NCBI GenBank assembly: GCA_035937595.1
Contig: DASZHS010000001.1
Coordinates: forward strand, 4,068-68,067
Origin: Palsa-459 sp035937595
GTDB taxonomy: Bacteria > Actinomycetota > Acidimicrobiia > Acidimicrobiales > RAAP-2
Length of the DNA: 64,000 nt
Direction: 5' to 3'
The notes beneath the pieces are model-generated. The model did not search any database and was not told the DNA's origin. It saw nothing but the letters and a program-made list of their open reading frames with translations. The first letter of the stretch is position 1, and the number at the start of each line of letters is the position of its first letter. Below are positions 16,429 to 24,460 of this stretch, piece after piece. The position numbers and the translations under genes were made by a program.

Positions 16429-17205
16429 CTACTTCGGCTGCATCCTGATGCCGGCGTCGATGCGGATCGACTCGGCGTTCATGTAGCTGTTCGAGAGCAG
16501 CTCGACGGCGAGCGAGGCGAACTCGTCGGCGTAGCCGAGGCGGTGCGGGAAGAGCACGGCCTGGCCGAGGCGCGCCTTGAACTCGTCGGAGGCAGGCCCG
16601 GACCCGTAGATGGGCGTGTCGATCAGCCCCGGCAGGATGCAGTTCGCGCGGATGCCCACGACGGCGAGGTCGCGCGCGAGCGGGAGCGTGAGCCCGACCA
16701 CGCCGCCCTTTGATGACGAGTACGCCACCTGGCCGATCTGGCCGTCCTCGGCGGCGACCGAGGCGGTGTTGACGATCGCCCCGCGGCAGCCGTCCGCGTC
16801 GGGCGCGTTCGCGCTCATCTTGGTGGCGGCGAGCCGGCACACGTTGAACGTGCCGACCAGGTTGATCTCGATGACCTTCTTGTACAGGTCGAGGTCGTGC
16901 GCGCTCGCGTACTGGCCGTCCTTGCCGATCGTCCGCGTCGCCCACCCGATGCCGGCGCAGTTGACGACGGACCACAGCGGCGCCATCGACGCGGCCGCCT
17001 CGATGGCGGCGATCGCCTGGTCCGTGTCGGTCACGTCGCAGCTGGAGAAGGCGCCCCCGAGCTCGGTCGCCAGCGCCTCGCCCTTCTCGGCGTTCAGGTC
17101 CGCCAGCAGCACGCGGACGCCGCGCTTGGCGAGCAGCCGAGCGGTCGACTCGCCGAGGCCGGACGCCCCGCCCGTGATGACCGCGGACGTGTTGGTGAGC
17201 TCCAT
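16429..17205 (-). CDS. Short-chain dehydrogenase, HSD10-like
   Basis: The 258-residue SDR has the cofactor motif TGGASGLG (11-18). It also has LLADLN, where the Asp after beta-2 favours NAD, NCAG (82-85), catalytic Ser149, and Y162-SSS-K166. Segments such as VNTASVAAEDGQIGQVAYSS and LPGLIDTPIYGS resemble type II 3-hydroxyacyl-CoA dehydrogenases (HSD10 group), so oxidation of 3-hydroxyacyl-CoA or a related alcohol is the best guess. ATG 17205 follows AAAGGAGG. The long open frame upstream shadows rlmN. It is a lone minus-strand gene convergent with the MDMPI-like gene. Confidence 0.88.
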   Translation of the reverse strand: MELTNTSAVITGGASGLGESTARLLAKRGVRVLLADLNAEKGEALATELGGAFSSCDVTDTDQAIAAIEAAASMAPLWSVVNCAGIGWATRTIGKDGQYASAHDLDLYKKVIEINLVGTFNVCRLAATKMSANAPDADGCRGAIVNTASVAAEDGQIGQVAYSSSKGGVVGLTLPLARDLAVVGIRANCILPGLIDTPIYGSGPASDEFKARLGQAVLFPHRLGYADEFASLAVELLSNSYMNAESIRIDAGIRMQPK

Positions 17206-17280
17206 GGGACGCCTCCTTTGCGACCTGAGGAAGTTAGTGGGCACGCTCGAGGCGGGCGAATCCTGTGCGAAGCCCGCCGG

Positions 17281-17292
17281 TACCGTGACGGC
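17281..17292 (+). promoter_or_regulatory. Leaderless promoter of rlmN
   Basis: TACCGT (17281-17286), 6 bases, then GTG 17293. Confidence 0.6.
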
Positions 17293-18354
17293 GTGCCGAG
17301 CGCCTACGACCCCGACGGGGCCGCGCTCGACGTCGCGCTCCGCGACGCGCCCGCGTACCGACGGCGCCAGGTGGACGAGGGGCTGTGGCGCCAGCACCGC
17401 CGGCCCGAGGAGATGACGGTGCTCCCGCGCGCGCTGCGCGACGCGCTCGCAGCGGCGTTCCCCCCGTCGCTGCGCTGCGTGGCGACGGCGGTCGCCGACG
17501 ACGGGCGCACGACCAAGTGGGTCTTCGCGCTCCACGACGGCGCCACCGTCGAGACCGTGGCGATGGCCTACGGCGGCCGCGTGACCGTCTGCATCTCCTC
17601 GCAGGCGGGCTGCGCGATGGGGTGCACGTTCTGCGCCACGGGCCAGGCGGGGTTCCGCCGACACCTCGCCGCCGCCGAGCTCTTGGAGCAGGTGGTCGCC
17701 GCCGCTCGGCACTGCGCGCCGCGGCGCCTCGGCAACGTCGTCTTCATGGGGATGGGCGAGCCGCTCGCGAACTACGGCCCGACGCTCTCGACGGTGCGCG
17801 CGCTGACCCAGAAGATGGGGCTCTCGGCGCGGCACCTGACGGTGTCCACGGTCGGGGTGGCCCCCAGGATCGAGCAGCTGGCCGCCGACGCGCCGACCGT
17901 CACGCTCGCCGTCAGCCTCCACGCGGCGAACGACGCGCTGCGCGACACGCTGGTGCCGCTCAATCGGACCTACCCGCTCGAGCGGGTGGAGGCGGCCTGC
18001 CAGGTCTGGCGCGCCGTCACGCGTCGGCGCGTCTCGTTCGAGTGGGCGCTGATCGACGGCGTGAACGACCGGGCCCAGGACGCCGCCGAGCTCGCCGCCA
18101 TCGCGCGGCGCTGCGCGGCGCACGTCAACCTCATCGCGCTCAACCCGACGCCCGGCTACGCCACGAAGGGGACGCCGCGCGAGGGGGTCCTCGCGTTCCG
18201 CGCCGCGCTCGAGCGGCTCGGCGTCAACGCCACGGTCCGCGCGACGAGGGGCCGCGAGATCGACGCGGCGTGCGGGCAGCTCGCCGCCGTCGAGGGCGGG
18301 CGACGCTCGCGCACCGTCGCCGGGCCGGTGCGTCGTGAGACCCAGGACGGCTAG
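17293..18354 (+). CDS. rlmN: 23S rRNA (adenine2503-C2) methyltransferase
   Basis: This 353-residue radical-SAM enzyme methylates A2503 of 23S rRNA and A37 of some tRNAs. The cluster motif C107-AMG-C111-TF-C114 is preceded by VTVCISSQAG. GMGEPLANY, LTVSTVGVAP, LAVSLHAANDALR, the ALIDGVND segment and the C-terminal resolving cysteine in IDAACGQLA are all present. The GTG at 17293 is chosen because of its leaderless -10; the frame remains open upstream without similarity. Its TAG overlaps the stop of the convergent MFS gene (CTAG). Confidence 0.95.
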   Translation: MPSAYDPDGAALDVALRDAPAYRRRQVDEGLWRQHRRPEEMTVLPRALRDALAAAFPPSLRCVATAVADDGRTTKWVFALHDGATVETVAMAYGGRVTVCISSQAGCAMGCTFCATGQAGFRRHLAAAELLEQVVAAARHCAPRRLGNVVFMGMGEPLANYGPTLSTVRALTQKMGLSARHLTVSTVGVAPRIEQLAADAPTVTLAVSLHAANDALRDTLVPLNRTYPLERVEAACQVWRAVTRRRVSFEWALIDGVNDRAQDAAELAAIARRCAAHVNLIALNPTPGYATKGTPREGVLAFRAALERLGVNATVRATRGREIDAACGQLAAVEGGRRSRTVAGPVRRETQDG

Positions 18355-19574
18355 CGGCCGGGAGCGACCTCGGCGGTGAACCGCGGGAGGCGCCACGCGA
18401 GGAGGAGTGCGCCGACCGCGCACCCGAGCCCGCCGCTCACCGCCGAGATGGCCGGGGTCGTGAGCGCGGCGACCGCGCCCGCCTCGAAGTTCCCGAGCCG
18501 CGGGCCGCCGGTCACGACCGCCATCTGGATCGAGCTCAGCCGGGTGCGGAACTCCTCGCCGATCGACTGCTGCAGGATCGTGTTGCGCAGGATCGCGCTG
18601 ATTACGTCGGCCCAGCCGGCGATCGCGAGGAGCACGAGGGCGACCCACAGGATGCTCGAGATCCCGAACGCGGCGATGGCGAGGCCCCAGACGACGACGG
18701 CGACGACGACGGCGCGGCCGCGTCGCCGGACCCCGCCCACCCACCCCGTGGTGAACGCGCCGAGGAACCCCCCGACCCCGGGGGCGGCGTAGAGCAGCCC
18801 GACGACGACCGAGCCCGCGTGGAACCGCTGGGCCGCGAAGGCGGGGAAGAGGGCCGACGGCATGCCGAGGATCATCGCGTTGAGGTCGAGGAGGTAGACG
18901 CCCTGGAGCACCTGGCGGCCCCGCAGGTACGAGAACCCCTCGCGGATCGCCCCGAGCCCCGGGCGCCGCGCGTGGGTGAGCGGCGGCAACGGCGACATCG
19001 CCAGGGTGGCGGCGAAGATCGCGAAGAAGCTGACCGCGTCGGTCACGTAGGCGGCGGGGAGGCTGAACGCGGCGATGACGCCGCCGAGCGCGGGGCCGAC
19101 GACGGTCGCGAGCTGGATCGTGGTCTGGTTCAGCGAGTACGCGGCGAGCAGCTTGTCCCCCGCGACGAGGCGCGGCACCGCCGCGTTGCGCGACGGGTTG
19201 GAGAACCCGGTCAGCCCGGCCGCGAGGGCGGTGAGGGCGTAGAGGGCGACCAAGGAGGGGTGTGCGACGGCGGCGTTCACCGCGATCGCGCCGGTGAGCG
19301 CCGAGAGCCCGAGCGCGCTGAAGGCGAGGAGGCGCCGTTTGTCGACGACGTCGCCGACCGTCCCGCCGTAGAGCGAGCCGATGACGAGGAAGGGCAGCGA
19401 CACGAGGCTGATCGCGCCCACCTGGAGCGTCGAGTGCGTGAGGTCCCAGACCTGAATGGCGACCGCCACGATCGTGATTTGGTTGCCCATCATCGAGACG
19501 AGCTGACCGCTGAACAGCAGTCGGAAGTCACGGCTCGCGCGCAGCGGCGACACGTCGACGAGGAGCCGCGGCAT
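18351..19574 (-). CDS. MFS transporter, EntS-like exporter group
   Basis: The 407-residue protein has about 12 membrane helices. The MFS signatures are RDFRLLFSGQLVSMMGNQIT in helix 1, then the motif-A-like GTVGDVVDKRRLL (residues 72-84), and FSNPSRNAAVPRLV. This resembles the enterobactin-exporter/MFS_3 group of proton-driven efflux proteins; the substrate is unknown. The ATG at 19574 lies 6 bases after a TAGCCT hexamer. It is divergent from the dehydrogenase operon and shares overlapping stops with rlmN. Confidence 0.88.
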   Translation of the reverse strand: MPRLLVDVSPLRASRDFRLLFSGQLVSMMGNQITIVAVAIQVWDLTHSTLQVGAISLVSLPFLVIGSLYGGTVGDVVDKRRLLAFSALGLSALTGAIAVNAAVAHPSLVALYALTALAAGLTGFSNPSRNAAVPRLVAGDKLLAAYSLNQTTIQLATVVGPALGGVIAAFSLPAAYVTDAVSFFAIFAATLAMSPLPPLTHARRPGLGAIREGFSYLRGRQVLQGVYLLDLNAMILGMPSALFPAFAAQRFHAGSVVVGLLYAAPGVGGFLGAFTTGWVGGVRRRGRAVVVAVVVWGLAIAAFGISSILWVALVLLAIAGWADVISAILRNTILQQSIGEEFRTRLSSIQMAVVTGGPRLGNFEAGAVAALTTPAISAVSGGLGCAVGALLLAWRLPRFTAEVAPGR

Positions 19575-19586
19575 CGGCGCAGGCTA
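19575..19586 (-). promoter_or_regulatory. Leaderless promoter of the MFS gene
   Basis: TAGCCT (19586-19581 on the minus strand), 6 bases, then ATG 19574. Confidence 0.6.
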
Positions 19587-19619
19587 CGCAGCCGGCGCCG
19601 ATCCGACGCCATCGACGAC

Positions 19620-19660
19620 TACCGTGGAGCGGGCACTCCGGCTCCGAGGAGGCAACGGCA
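19620..19660 (+). promoter_or_regulatory. Promoter and ribosome site of the 2-oxoacid dehydrogenase operon
   Basis: TACCGT at 19620-19625 is a plausible -10. It gives a leader of about 30 bases ending in a GAGGAGG ribosome site before ATG 19661. This contrasts with the leaderless divergent MFS gene. Confidence 0.45.
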
Positions 19661-20776
19661 ATGGTGCGTTCTGCAAGGGCGACGCGCGGGGCGACCGCGG
19701 CGGCGGACGAGGACATGGTCCAGCTGCTCGCACCGAGCGGCGAGCGCGTCACGCACCCCGAGTACGACCTCGAGCCGAGCGACGACGAGGCGCGCGGGCT
19801 GTACCGCGACATGGTGATCATCCGTCGCTGCGACGTCGAGATGACCGCGCTGCAGCGCCAGGGGCAGCTCGCGCTCTGGGCGCCGCTGCGCGGCCAGGAG
19901 GCCGCCCAGATCGGCGCGGGCCGCGCGCTCGCGCCCGACGACTTCTGCTTCCCCGGCTACCGCGAGCACGGCATCGCGTGGTGCCGCGGCATCACGCCCG
20001 AGCAGTCGGCCCGAAGCTTCCGCCAGGTCACGAACGGCGGGTGGGACCCCTACGAGCACAACTACGCCGAGCCGTCGATCGTGATCGGGAACAACGTGGT
20101 CAACGCCGTCGGCTACGCGATGGGCGTGCAGCACGACGGGGCGGAGAGCGCGGTCATGGCGTGCACCGGCGACGGCGGGATGAGCGAGGGCGACGTCGCC
20201 GAGGCGTTCGTCTGGGCCGCGGTGTTCCAGGCACCCATCGTCTTCCTGCTGCAGAACAACCAGTGGGCGATCTCCGAGCCCACCGAGCGCCAGAGCCGGA
20301 TCCCGCTGTGCCGCCGGGCGGACGGGTTCGGGTTCCCCGGCGTGCGCGTCGACGGCAACGACGTCTTCGCGATGCTCGCGGTCACCCGCGCCGCCCTCGC
20401 CCGCGCGCGGGAGGGCTCGGGGCCGACGCTGCTCGAGGCGTTCACCTACCGCATGGGCGCGCACACGACCTCGGACGACCCGACGCGGTACCGCGTCGAC
20501 ACCGAGGTCGAGGACTGGCTGCAGCGCGACCCGGTCGAGCGGCTGCACCGCTACCTCGTCGCGGCGGGCGCCGCGGACGAGGCATGGACCGCGGAGATCG
20601 ACGCGGAGGCCGACGGGATCGCGAGCCGGCTGCGCGACGCGGTCGTGGCGCTGCGCGGGCCGTCGCCGGCGTCGATCTTCGACCACGTCTACGCCGAGCC
20701 GCACCCCCTCGTCGACGAGGAGCGCGCGCAGATGGTCGCCCTCTTGGGCGCCGAGGACGCAGGGAGTCTCAAGTGA
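19661..20776 (+). CDS. 2-oxoacid dehydrogenase E1 alpha subunit
   Basis: The 371-residue subunit binds thiamine diphosphate at GDGGMSEGDVAEA near residue 170, followed by LQNNQWAIS. It also has RGQEAAQIGAGRAL and YREHGIAWCRG, and the E1-alpha loop YRMGAHTTSDDPTRYR. It decarboxylates pyruvate or branched-chain 2-oxoacids with the E1 beta subunit. The sequence does not separate these substrates; no lpd or pyruvate-specific gene is nearby. It is the first gene of a five-gene operon, with a GTGA overlap to E1 beta. Confidence 0.93.
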   Translation: MVRSARATRGATAAADEDMVQLLAPSGERVTHPEYDLEPSDDEARGLYRDMVIIRRCDVEMTALQRQGQLALWAPLRGQEAAQIGAGRALAPDDFCFPGYREHGIAWCRGITPEQSARSFRQVTNGGWDPYEHNYAEPSIVIGNNVVNAVGYAMGVQHDGAESAVMACTGDGGMSEGDVAEAFVWAAVFQAPIVFLLQNNQWAISEPTERQSRIPLCRRADGFGFPGVRVDGNDVFAMLAVTRAALARAREGSGPTLLEAFTYRMGAHTTSDDPTRYRVDTEVEDWLQRDPVERLHRYLVAAGAADEAWTAEIDAEADGIASRLRDAVVALRGPSPASIFDHVYAEPHPLVDEERAQMVALLGAEDAGSLK

Positions 20777-21747
20777 CCGAGCTCACGCTGGCCAAGGCGA
20801 TCAACGAGGGGCTCCGCAAGGCCATGGAGGACAACCCGAAGGTCCTCCTCATGGGCGAGGACATCGGACGGCTCGGCGGGGTCTTCCGTGTCACCGACGG
20901 GCTGCAGAAGGACTTCGGCGAGCAGCGCGTCATCGACTCGCCGCTCGGTGAGTCGGGGATCGTGGGCACCTCGGTCGGGCTCGCGATCCGCGGCTACCGC
21001 CCGGTGTCCGAGATCCAGTTCGACGGCTTCGTCTACCCGGCGTTCGACCAGCTCGTCTCCCAGGTCGCCAAGCAGCACGCGCGCTCCGAGGGCGCGATCA
21101 CGCTGTCGCTGGTCGTGCGGATCCCCTACGGCGGGGGCATCGGGGCCGTCGAGCACCACTCCGAGAGCCCCGAGGCGTACTTCGCGCACACCGCGGGGCT
21201 GCGCGTCGTGTCCCCGTCGACGCCGAACGACGGGTTCTGGATGGTGCGCCAGGCGATCGAGTGCGACGACCCGGTCCTGTTCCTCGAGCCCAAGTGCCGC
21301 TACTGGGAGAAGGGCGAGGTCGACGAGGCCGCGCCGCCGTCCGGACTCTTCGAGGCGGCCGTGCGCCGCGTGGGCACCGACGCGACGCTCGTCGCCTACG
21401 GGCCGAGCGTGAAGACCTGCCTCAAGGCCGCCGAGGTGGCGCAGGGCGAGGGCCGGAGCCTCGAGGTCATCGACCTGCGCTCGATCTCGCCGCTCGATGC
21501 CGACACGGTCGCCCGCTCCGTCGAGAAGACGGGGCGGCTGCTCATCGCGCACGAGGCGCCGGTGTTCGGCGGCATGGGCGCCGAGATCGCCGCGCGGCTC
21601 ACCGAGCGGTGCTTCTACTCGCTCAGCGCACCGCCGCTGCGCGTCGGCGGCTACCACACGCCGTACCCGCCGAGCCGCGTCGAGGAGGACTACCTCCCGA
21701 ACATCGACCGGCTGCTCGACGCCCTCGACCGCGCCTTCGAGTTCTAG
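20773..21747 (+). CDS. 2-oxoacid dehydrogenase E1 beta subunit
   Basis: The 324-residue subunit has LTLAKAINEGLRKAMEDNP, MGEDIGRLGGVFRVT, DSPLGESGIVG and IQFDGFVYPAFDQLVSQVAK. It also has HHSESPEAYFAHTAGLRVV and the C-terminal VFGGMGAEIAARL. These are standard for the beta chain of pyruvate or branched-chain E1 tetramers. GTG 20773 overlaps the E1 alpha stop, and E2 begins 5 bases after its TAG. Confidence 0.94.
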   Translation: MTELTLAKAINEGLRKAMEDNPKVLLMGEDIGRLGGVFRVTDGLQKDFGEQRVIDSPLGESGIVGTSVGLAIRGYRPVSEIQFDGFVYPAFDQLVSQVAKQHARSEGAITLSLVVRIPYGGGIGAVEHHSESPEAYFAHTAGLRVVSPSTPNDGFWMVRQAIECDDPVLFLEPKCRYWEKGEVDEAAPPSGLFEAAVRRVGTDATLVAYGPSVKTCLKAAEVAQGEGRSLEVIDLRSISPLDADTVARSVEKTGRLLIAHEAPVFGGMGAEIAARLTERCFYSLSAPPLRVGGYHTPYPPSRVEEDYLPNIDRLLDALDRAFEF

Positions 21748-21752
21748 CCCCG

Positions 21753-23087
21753 GTGGCCGAGCGCTCGTTCCCGCTGCCCGACGTGGGCGAGGGCCTCACC
21801 GAGGCCGAGATCGTCACCTGGAAGGTGGCCGTCGGCGACACCGTCACGATCAACCAGCCGCTCGTCGACATCGAGACGGCGAAGGCGACCGTCGAGCTGC
21901 CGAGCCCGTACGCGGGCCGGGTGGTCGCGCTGCTGGCCGCACCCGGCGACGTCGTCGACGTCGGGACCTCCATCATCACGATCGAGACCTCGGGCGACGA
22001 GAGCGCCGCGACGGCGGCGTCGGCGTCGTCGGCCGCGCCCGCCGAGCGCACGGCGGTCCTCGTCGGCTACGGCGTGGCGACCGAGGAGGCGCCCACGCGG
22101 CGGCACCGACGCGGCGCCGCCGCGCCGCCCCCGCCCGCCCCCGCCGCCCCAGCTTCGCGGGCGGTCCCCTCCGCGCCCGCGCTCGCGCCGCGCTCGACGC
22201 CGCCGGTGCGCAAGCTCGCGAAGTCCCTCCACCTCGACCTCGCCGCCATCCGCGGCACGGGTCGCGACGGGCTCATCACCCGTGCGGACGTCGAGGCGGC
22301 GGCCTCGCCGACCACGGCCGTCGCGCGCGCGCCGTCGGGGCCGACCCGCTTCGCCGGCGTCGAGCTCGCCGGGTGGGACGAGGGGCCGCTCGAAGAGCGC
22401 ATCCCGGTCCGCGGCGTGACGCGCGCGATGGCGGAGTCGATGAAGCTGAGCGCCTTCACCCAGCCCCAGGCCTCTGCGGCGCTGCAGGTCGACGCCACGC
22501 GGACGATGGACCTCGTCGACTCGCTGCGCGCCCGCCCCGCCCTCGCGGGGGTCAAGCTCTCGCCCCTCACGATCCTCGCACTGGGGGTCTGCCACGCCGC
22601 GAGGGCGAACCCCGGCATCAACAGCGCCTTCGACGAGGCGGCCGGCGAGGTGGTCGTGCGCCGCCGCATCGCCCTGGGGATCGCCGCCGCCACGGACCGG
22701 GGGCTCATCGTCCCGAACATCAAGGGGGCCGACCAGCTCGACCTCGTGGCCATGGCGAGGGCGCTCGACGCGCTCGTGGCGACGGCGAGGGCGGGGACGA
22801 CGACGCCCGCCGACATGCTCGGCACGACGCTCACCATCACGAACGTCGGCCCCTTCGGGATCGACGGCGCCGTCGCAATCCTCCCGCCGGGGACGTCGGC
22901 CATCGTCGCGGTCGGCCGGATCGCACCCAAGCCCTGGGTCGTCGACGGGGCGGTCGTGGCACGCCAGGTGGTCGAGCTCACGGTCACCTTCGACCACCGC
23001 CTGGTCGACGGCGCGCTCGCCTCCACGTTCCTGCGCGACGTGGGGCGCTTCGTCGAGGACCCGGCCGCGAGCCTCCTCGGCGGATGA
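21753..23087 (+). CDS. Dihydrolipoyl acyltransferase (E2)
   Basis: The 444-residue core enzyme has one lipoyl domain (lipoylated Lys44 in DIETAKATVELP), an Ala/Pro linker, and a peripheral-subunit-binding domain at about 150-182 (VRKLAKSLHLDLAAIRGTG). The catalytic domain follows, with TFDHRLVDGALA near residue 414 (active His) and SNxGPFG-like TNVGPFGIDGAV. It transfers the acyl group from E1 to CoA. E3 is not encoded here and must be supplied elsewhere. The GTG start lies 5 bases after E1 beta. The stop overlaps the ATG of the dioxygenase. Confidence 0.94.
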   Translation: MAERSFPLPDVGEGLTEAEIVTWKVAVGDTVTINQPLVDIETAKATVELPSPYAGRVVALLAAPGDVVDVGTSIITIETSGDESAATAASASSAAPAERTAVLVGYGVATEEAPTRRHRRGAAAPPPPAPAAPASRAVPSAPALAPRSTPPVRKLAKSLHLDLAAIRGTGRDGLITRADVEAAASPTTAVARAPSGPTRFAGVELAGWDEGPLEERIPVRGVTRAMAESMKLSAFTQPQASAALQVDATRTMDLVDSLRARPALAGVKLSPLTILALGVCHAARANPGINSAFDEAAGEVVVRRRIALGIAAATDRGLIVPNIKGADQLDLVAMARALDALVATARAGTTTPADMLGTTLTITNVGPFGIDGAVAILPPGTSAIVAVGRIAPKPWVVDGAVVARQVVELTVTFDHRLVDGALASTFLRDVGRFVEDPAASLLGG

Positions 23088-23923
23088 CCGGCGACGCCGC
23101 CCTCGAGCTCGTCGACCTCGACCGGTACCCGATCGACGCGCCCGCGTCGCCCGGGCACGACGCGGCCGTCGGCGCGGCACGCGCCGAGCTCGCGGACCGC
23201 GGCGCCGCGGAGCTCGCGGGCTTCGTCACCCCCGACGGCGTCGCGGCGCTGCAGCGCGACGCCGAGGCGCTGGCGGTGCGGTCGTTCCACTCCGACGGCG
23301 TCGGCACGGCGTACCTCGAGCTGCCAGAGGACCGGTGGGCACCCGAGCATCCCCGCCAGACCTGGGCGCCCTACGCCGTCGGCGCCGTCGGCTACGACGT
23401 GATCCCGCGCGCCTCGCCCCTGCGCCGCCTCTATGAGTCCGCCCTGCTGCTCGCCTTCCTCGAGGCCGTCCTCGACCGCGGACGCCTGCACCGCTACGCG
23501 GACCCCTGCGGCGCGCTCAACCTCGCCGTCATGGGGAAGGGCGACGAGCTGCAGTGGCACTTCGACCAGACCGACTTCGTGGTCTCCCTGGCCATCCAGG
23601 CGGCCGAGCACGGTGGCGACTTCGACGTCGCCCCGAGGATCCGCAGCGCCGGCGACGAGCGCTACGACGACGTCGGCCGCGTGCTCAAGGGCGACCGCTC
23701 GCGCGTCGTCACCCTGCCGATGACCCCGGGCACGCTCCTCGTCTTCGAGGGCCGCCACTCGCTGCACCGCGTGAGCCCGATCGAGGGCGACGCGCTGCGC
23801 CACGTCGGCCTGCTCGCCTACGACACCTCGCCCGGCACGGTCTCGTCGGACCTCCTGCGCGAGGTCCGCTACGGGCGCACGACGCCGTTCGCCGACCCGC
23901 CCGACGCGTGGCCGCCTTCGTAA
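23084..23923 (+). CDS. Fe(II)/2-oxoglutarate-dependent oxygenase, HalD/BesD-like
   Basis: The 279-residue protein carries LQWHFDQTDFVVSLAIQ (His159-x-Asp161), GGDFDVAPRIRS, LKGDRSRVVTLPMTPGTLLV, and GRHSLHRVSPIEG (distal His228), then Arg239 for 2-oxoglutarate. This layout matches the HalD/BesD group that acts on free amino acids. The HxD aspartate is present, so a hydroxylase is expected; the halogenases of that group have glycine there. It overlaps E2 (ATGA) and the Fae homologue (16 bases), so it belongs to the dehydrogenase operon. The substrate is unknown; a small amino acid or oxoacid is a guess. Confidence 0.78.
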   Translation: MTGDAALELVDLDRYPIDAPASPGHDAAVGAARAELADRGAAELAGFVTPDGVAALQRDAEALAVRSFHSDGVGTAYLELPEDRWAPEHPRQTWAPYAVGAVGYDVIPRASPLRRLYESALLLAFLEAVLDRGRLHRYADPCGALNLAVMGKGDELQWHFDQTDFVVSLAIQAAEHGGDFDVAPRIRSAGDERYDDVGRVLKGDRSRVVTLPMTPGTLLVFEGRHSLHRVSPIEGDALRHVGLLAYDTSPGTVSSDLLREVRYGRTTPFADPPDAWPPS

Positions 23924-24426
23924 CCCAGCTCGGCGAGGCGTTCTGCGGGGCCGGCCCCGAGGCCGCGCACGTGAACACCGTGCTCGGCGCCAAGGGCGGC
24001 CCGGTCGAGGCCGCGTGGGTGACGGCCCTCGCCACCCCCCGCAAGGGGCACGTGGCCTTCGTCGTCGCGGCCCAGCCCTCGCTCGCGGTCAAGCCGATGA
24101 CGCTGTTCGTGAACAAGGCGACGATCGCGACCGACGACCACGCCGCCCTCACCTGGGGCCCCGCCCAGGCCGGCGTCGCCTCCGGCGTGCTCGACGCCGT
24201 CGCCGACGGCACGGTCCCGGCCGCGCTCGCCGACGAGCTCGTGCTGATCGTGGCGGTGTGGCTGAGCGCCGAGGCGCGCGACGCCGACGCCGTCTACGGG
24301 TGCAACCGCGAGGCGACCCACGCCTCGCTGCGCGCCGGCGCGCTCGGCCACCCGACGCCCGGCGACGTGCTCGCCGTGCGCGAGGACCCGTACAACGCCT
24401 ACTGGCTGCCGCCCTCGATGCGCTGA
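23908..24426 (+). CDS. Formaldehyde-activating enzyme (Fae) homologue
   Basis: The 172-residue protein follows Fae through its whole length. Matching segments are LGEAFCGAGPEAAHVNTVLG (His21 corresponds to the conserved catalytic His), GGPVEAAW, KPMTLFVNKATI, TWGPAQAGVASGVLDAVADG, ADELVLIVAVWLSAEA and NREATHASLRAG. Fae condenses formaldehyde with tetrahydromethanopterin in methylotrophs and archaea. Here the aspartate that normally follows AHI is Asn, and no methanopterin genes are in view, so another cofactor or aldehyde is possible. The GTG at 23908 gives the standard Fae N-terminus and overlaps the dioxygenase gene by 16 bases. Confidence 0.85.
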   Translation: MAAFVTQLGEAFCGAGPEAAHVNTVLGAKGGPVEAAWVTALATPRKGHVAFVVAAQPSLAVKPMTLFVNKATIATDDHAALTWGPAQAGVASGVLDAVADGTVPAALADELVLIVAVWLSAEARDADAVYGCNREATHASLRAGALGHPTPGDVLAVREDPYNAYWLPPSMR

Positions 24427-24460
24427 GCCCCGGGACCGGTGCTCGCGCGGACCGGCGGCG

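Noticed and set aside
16429..18744. A 771-residue minus-strand protein ending in the SDR
   Set aside because: Only the last 258 residues are the SDR, which has its own AAAGGAGG site and ATG; the rest is the reverse of rlmN.
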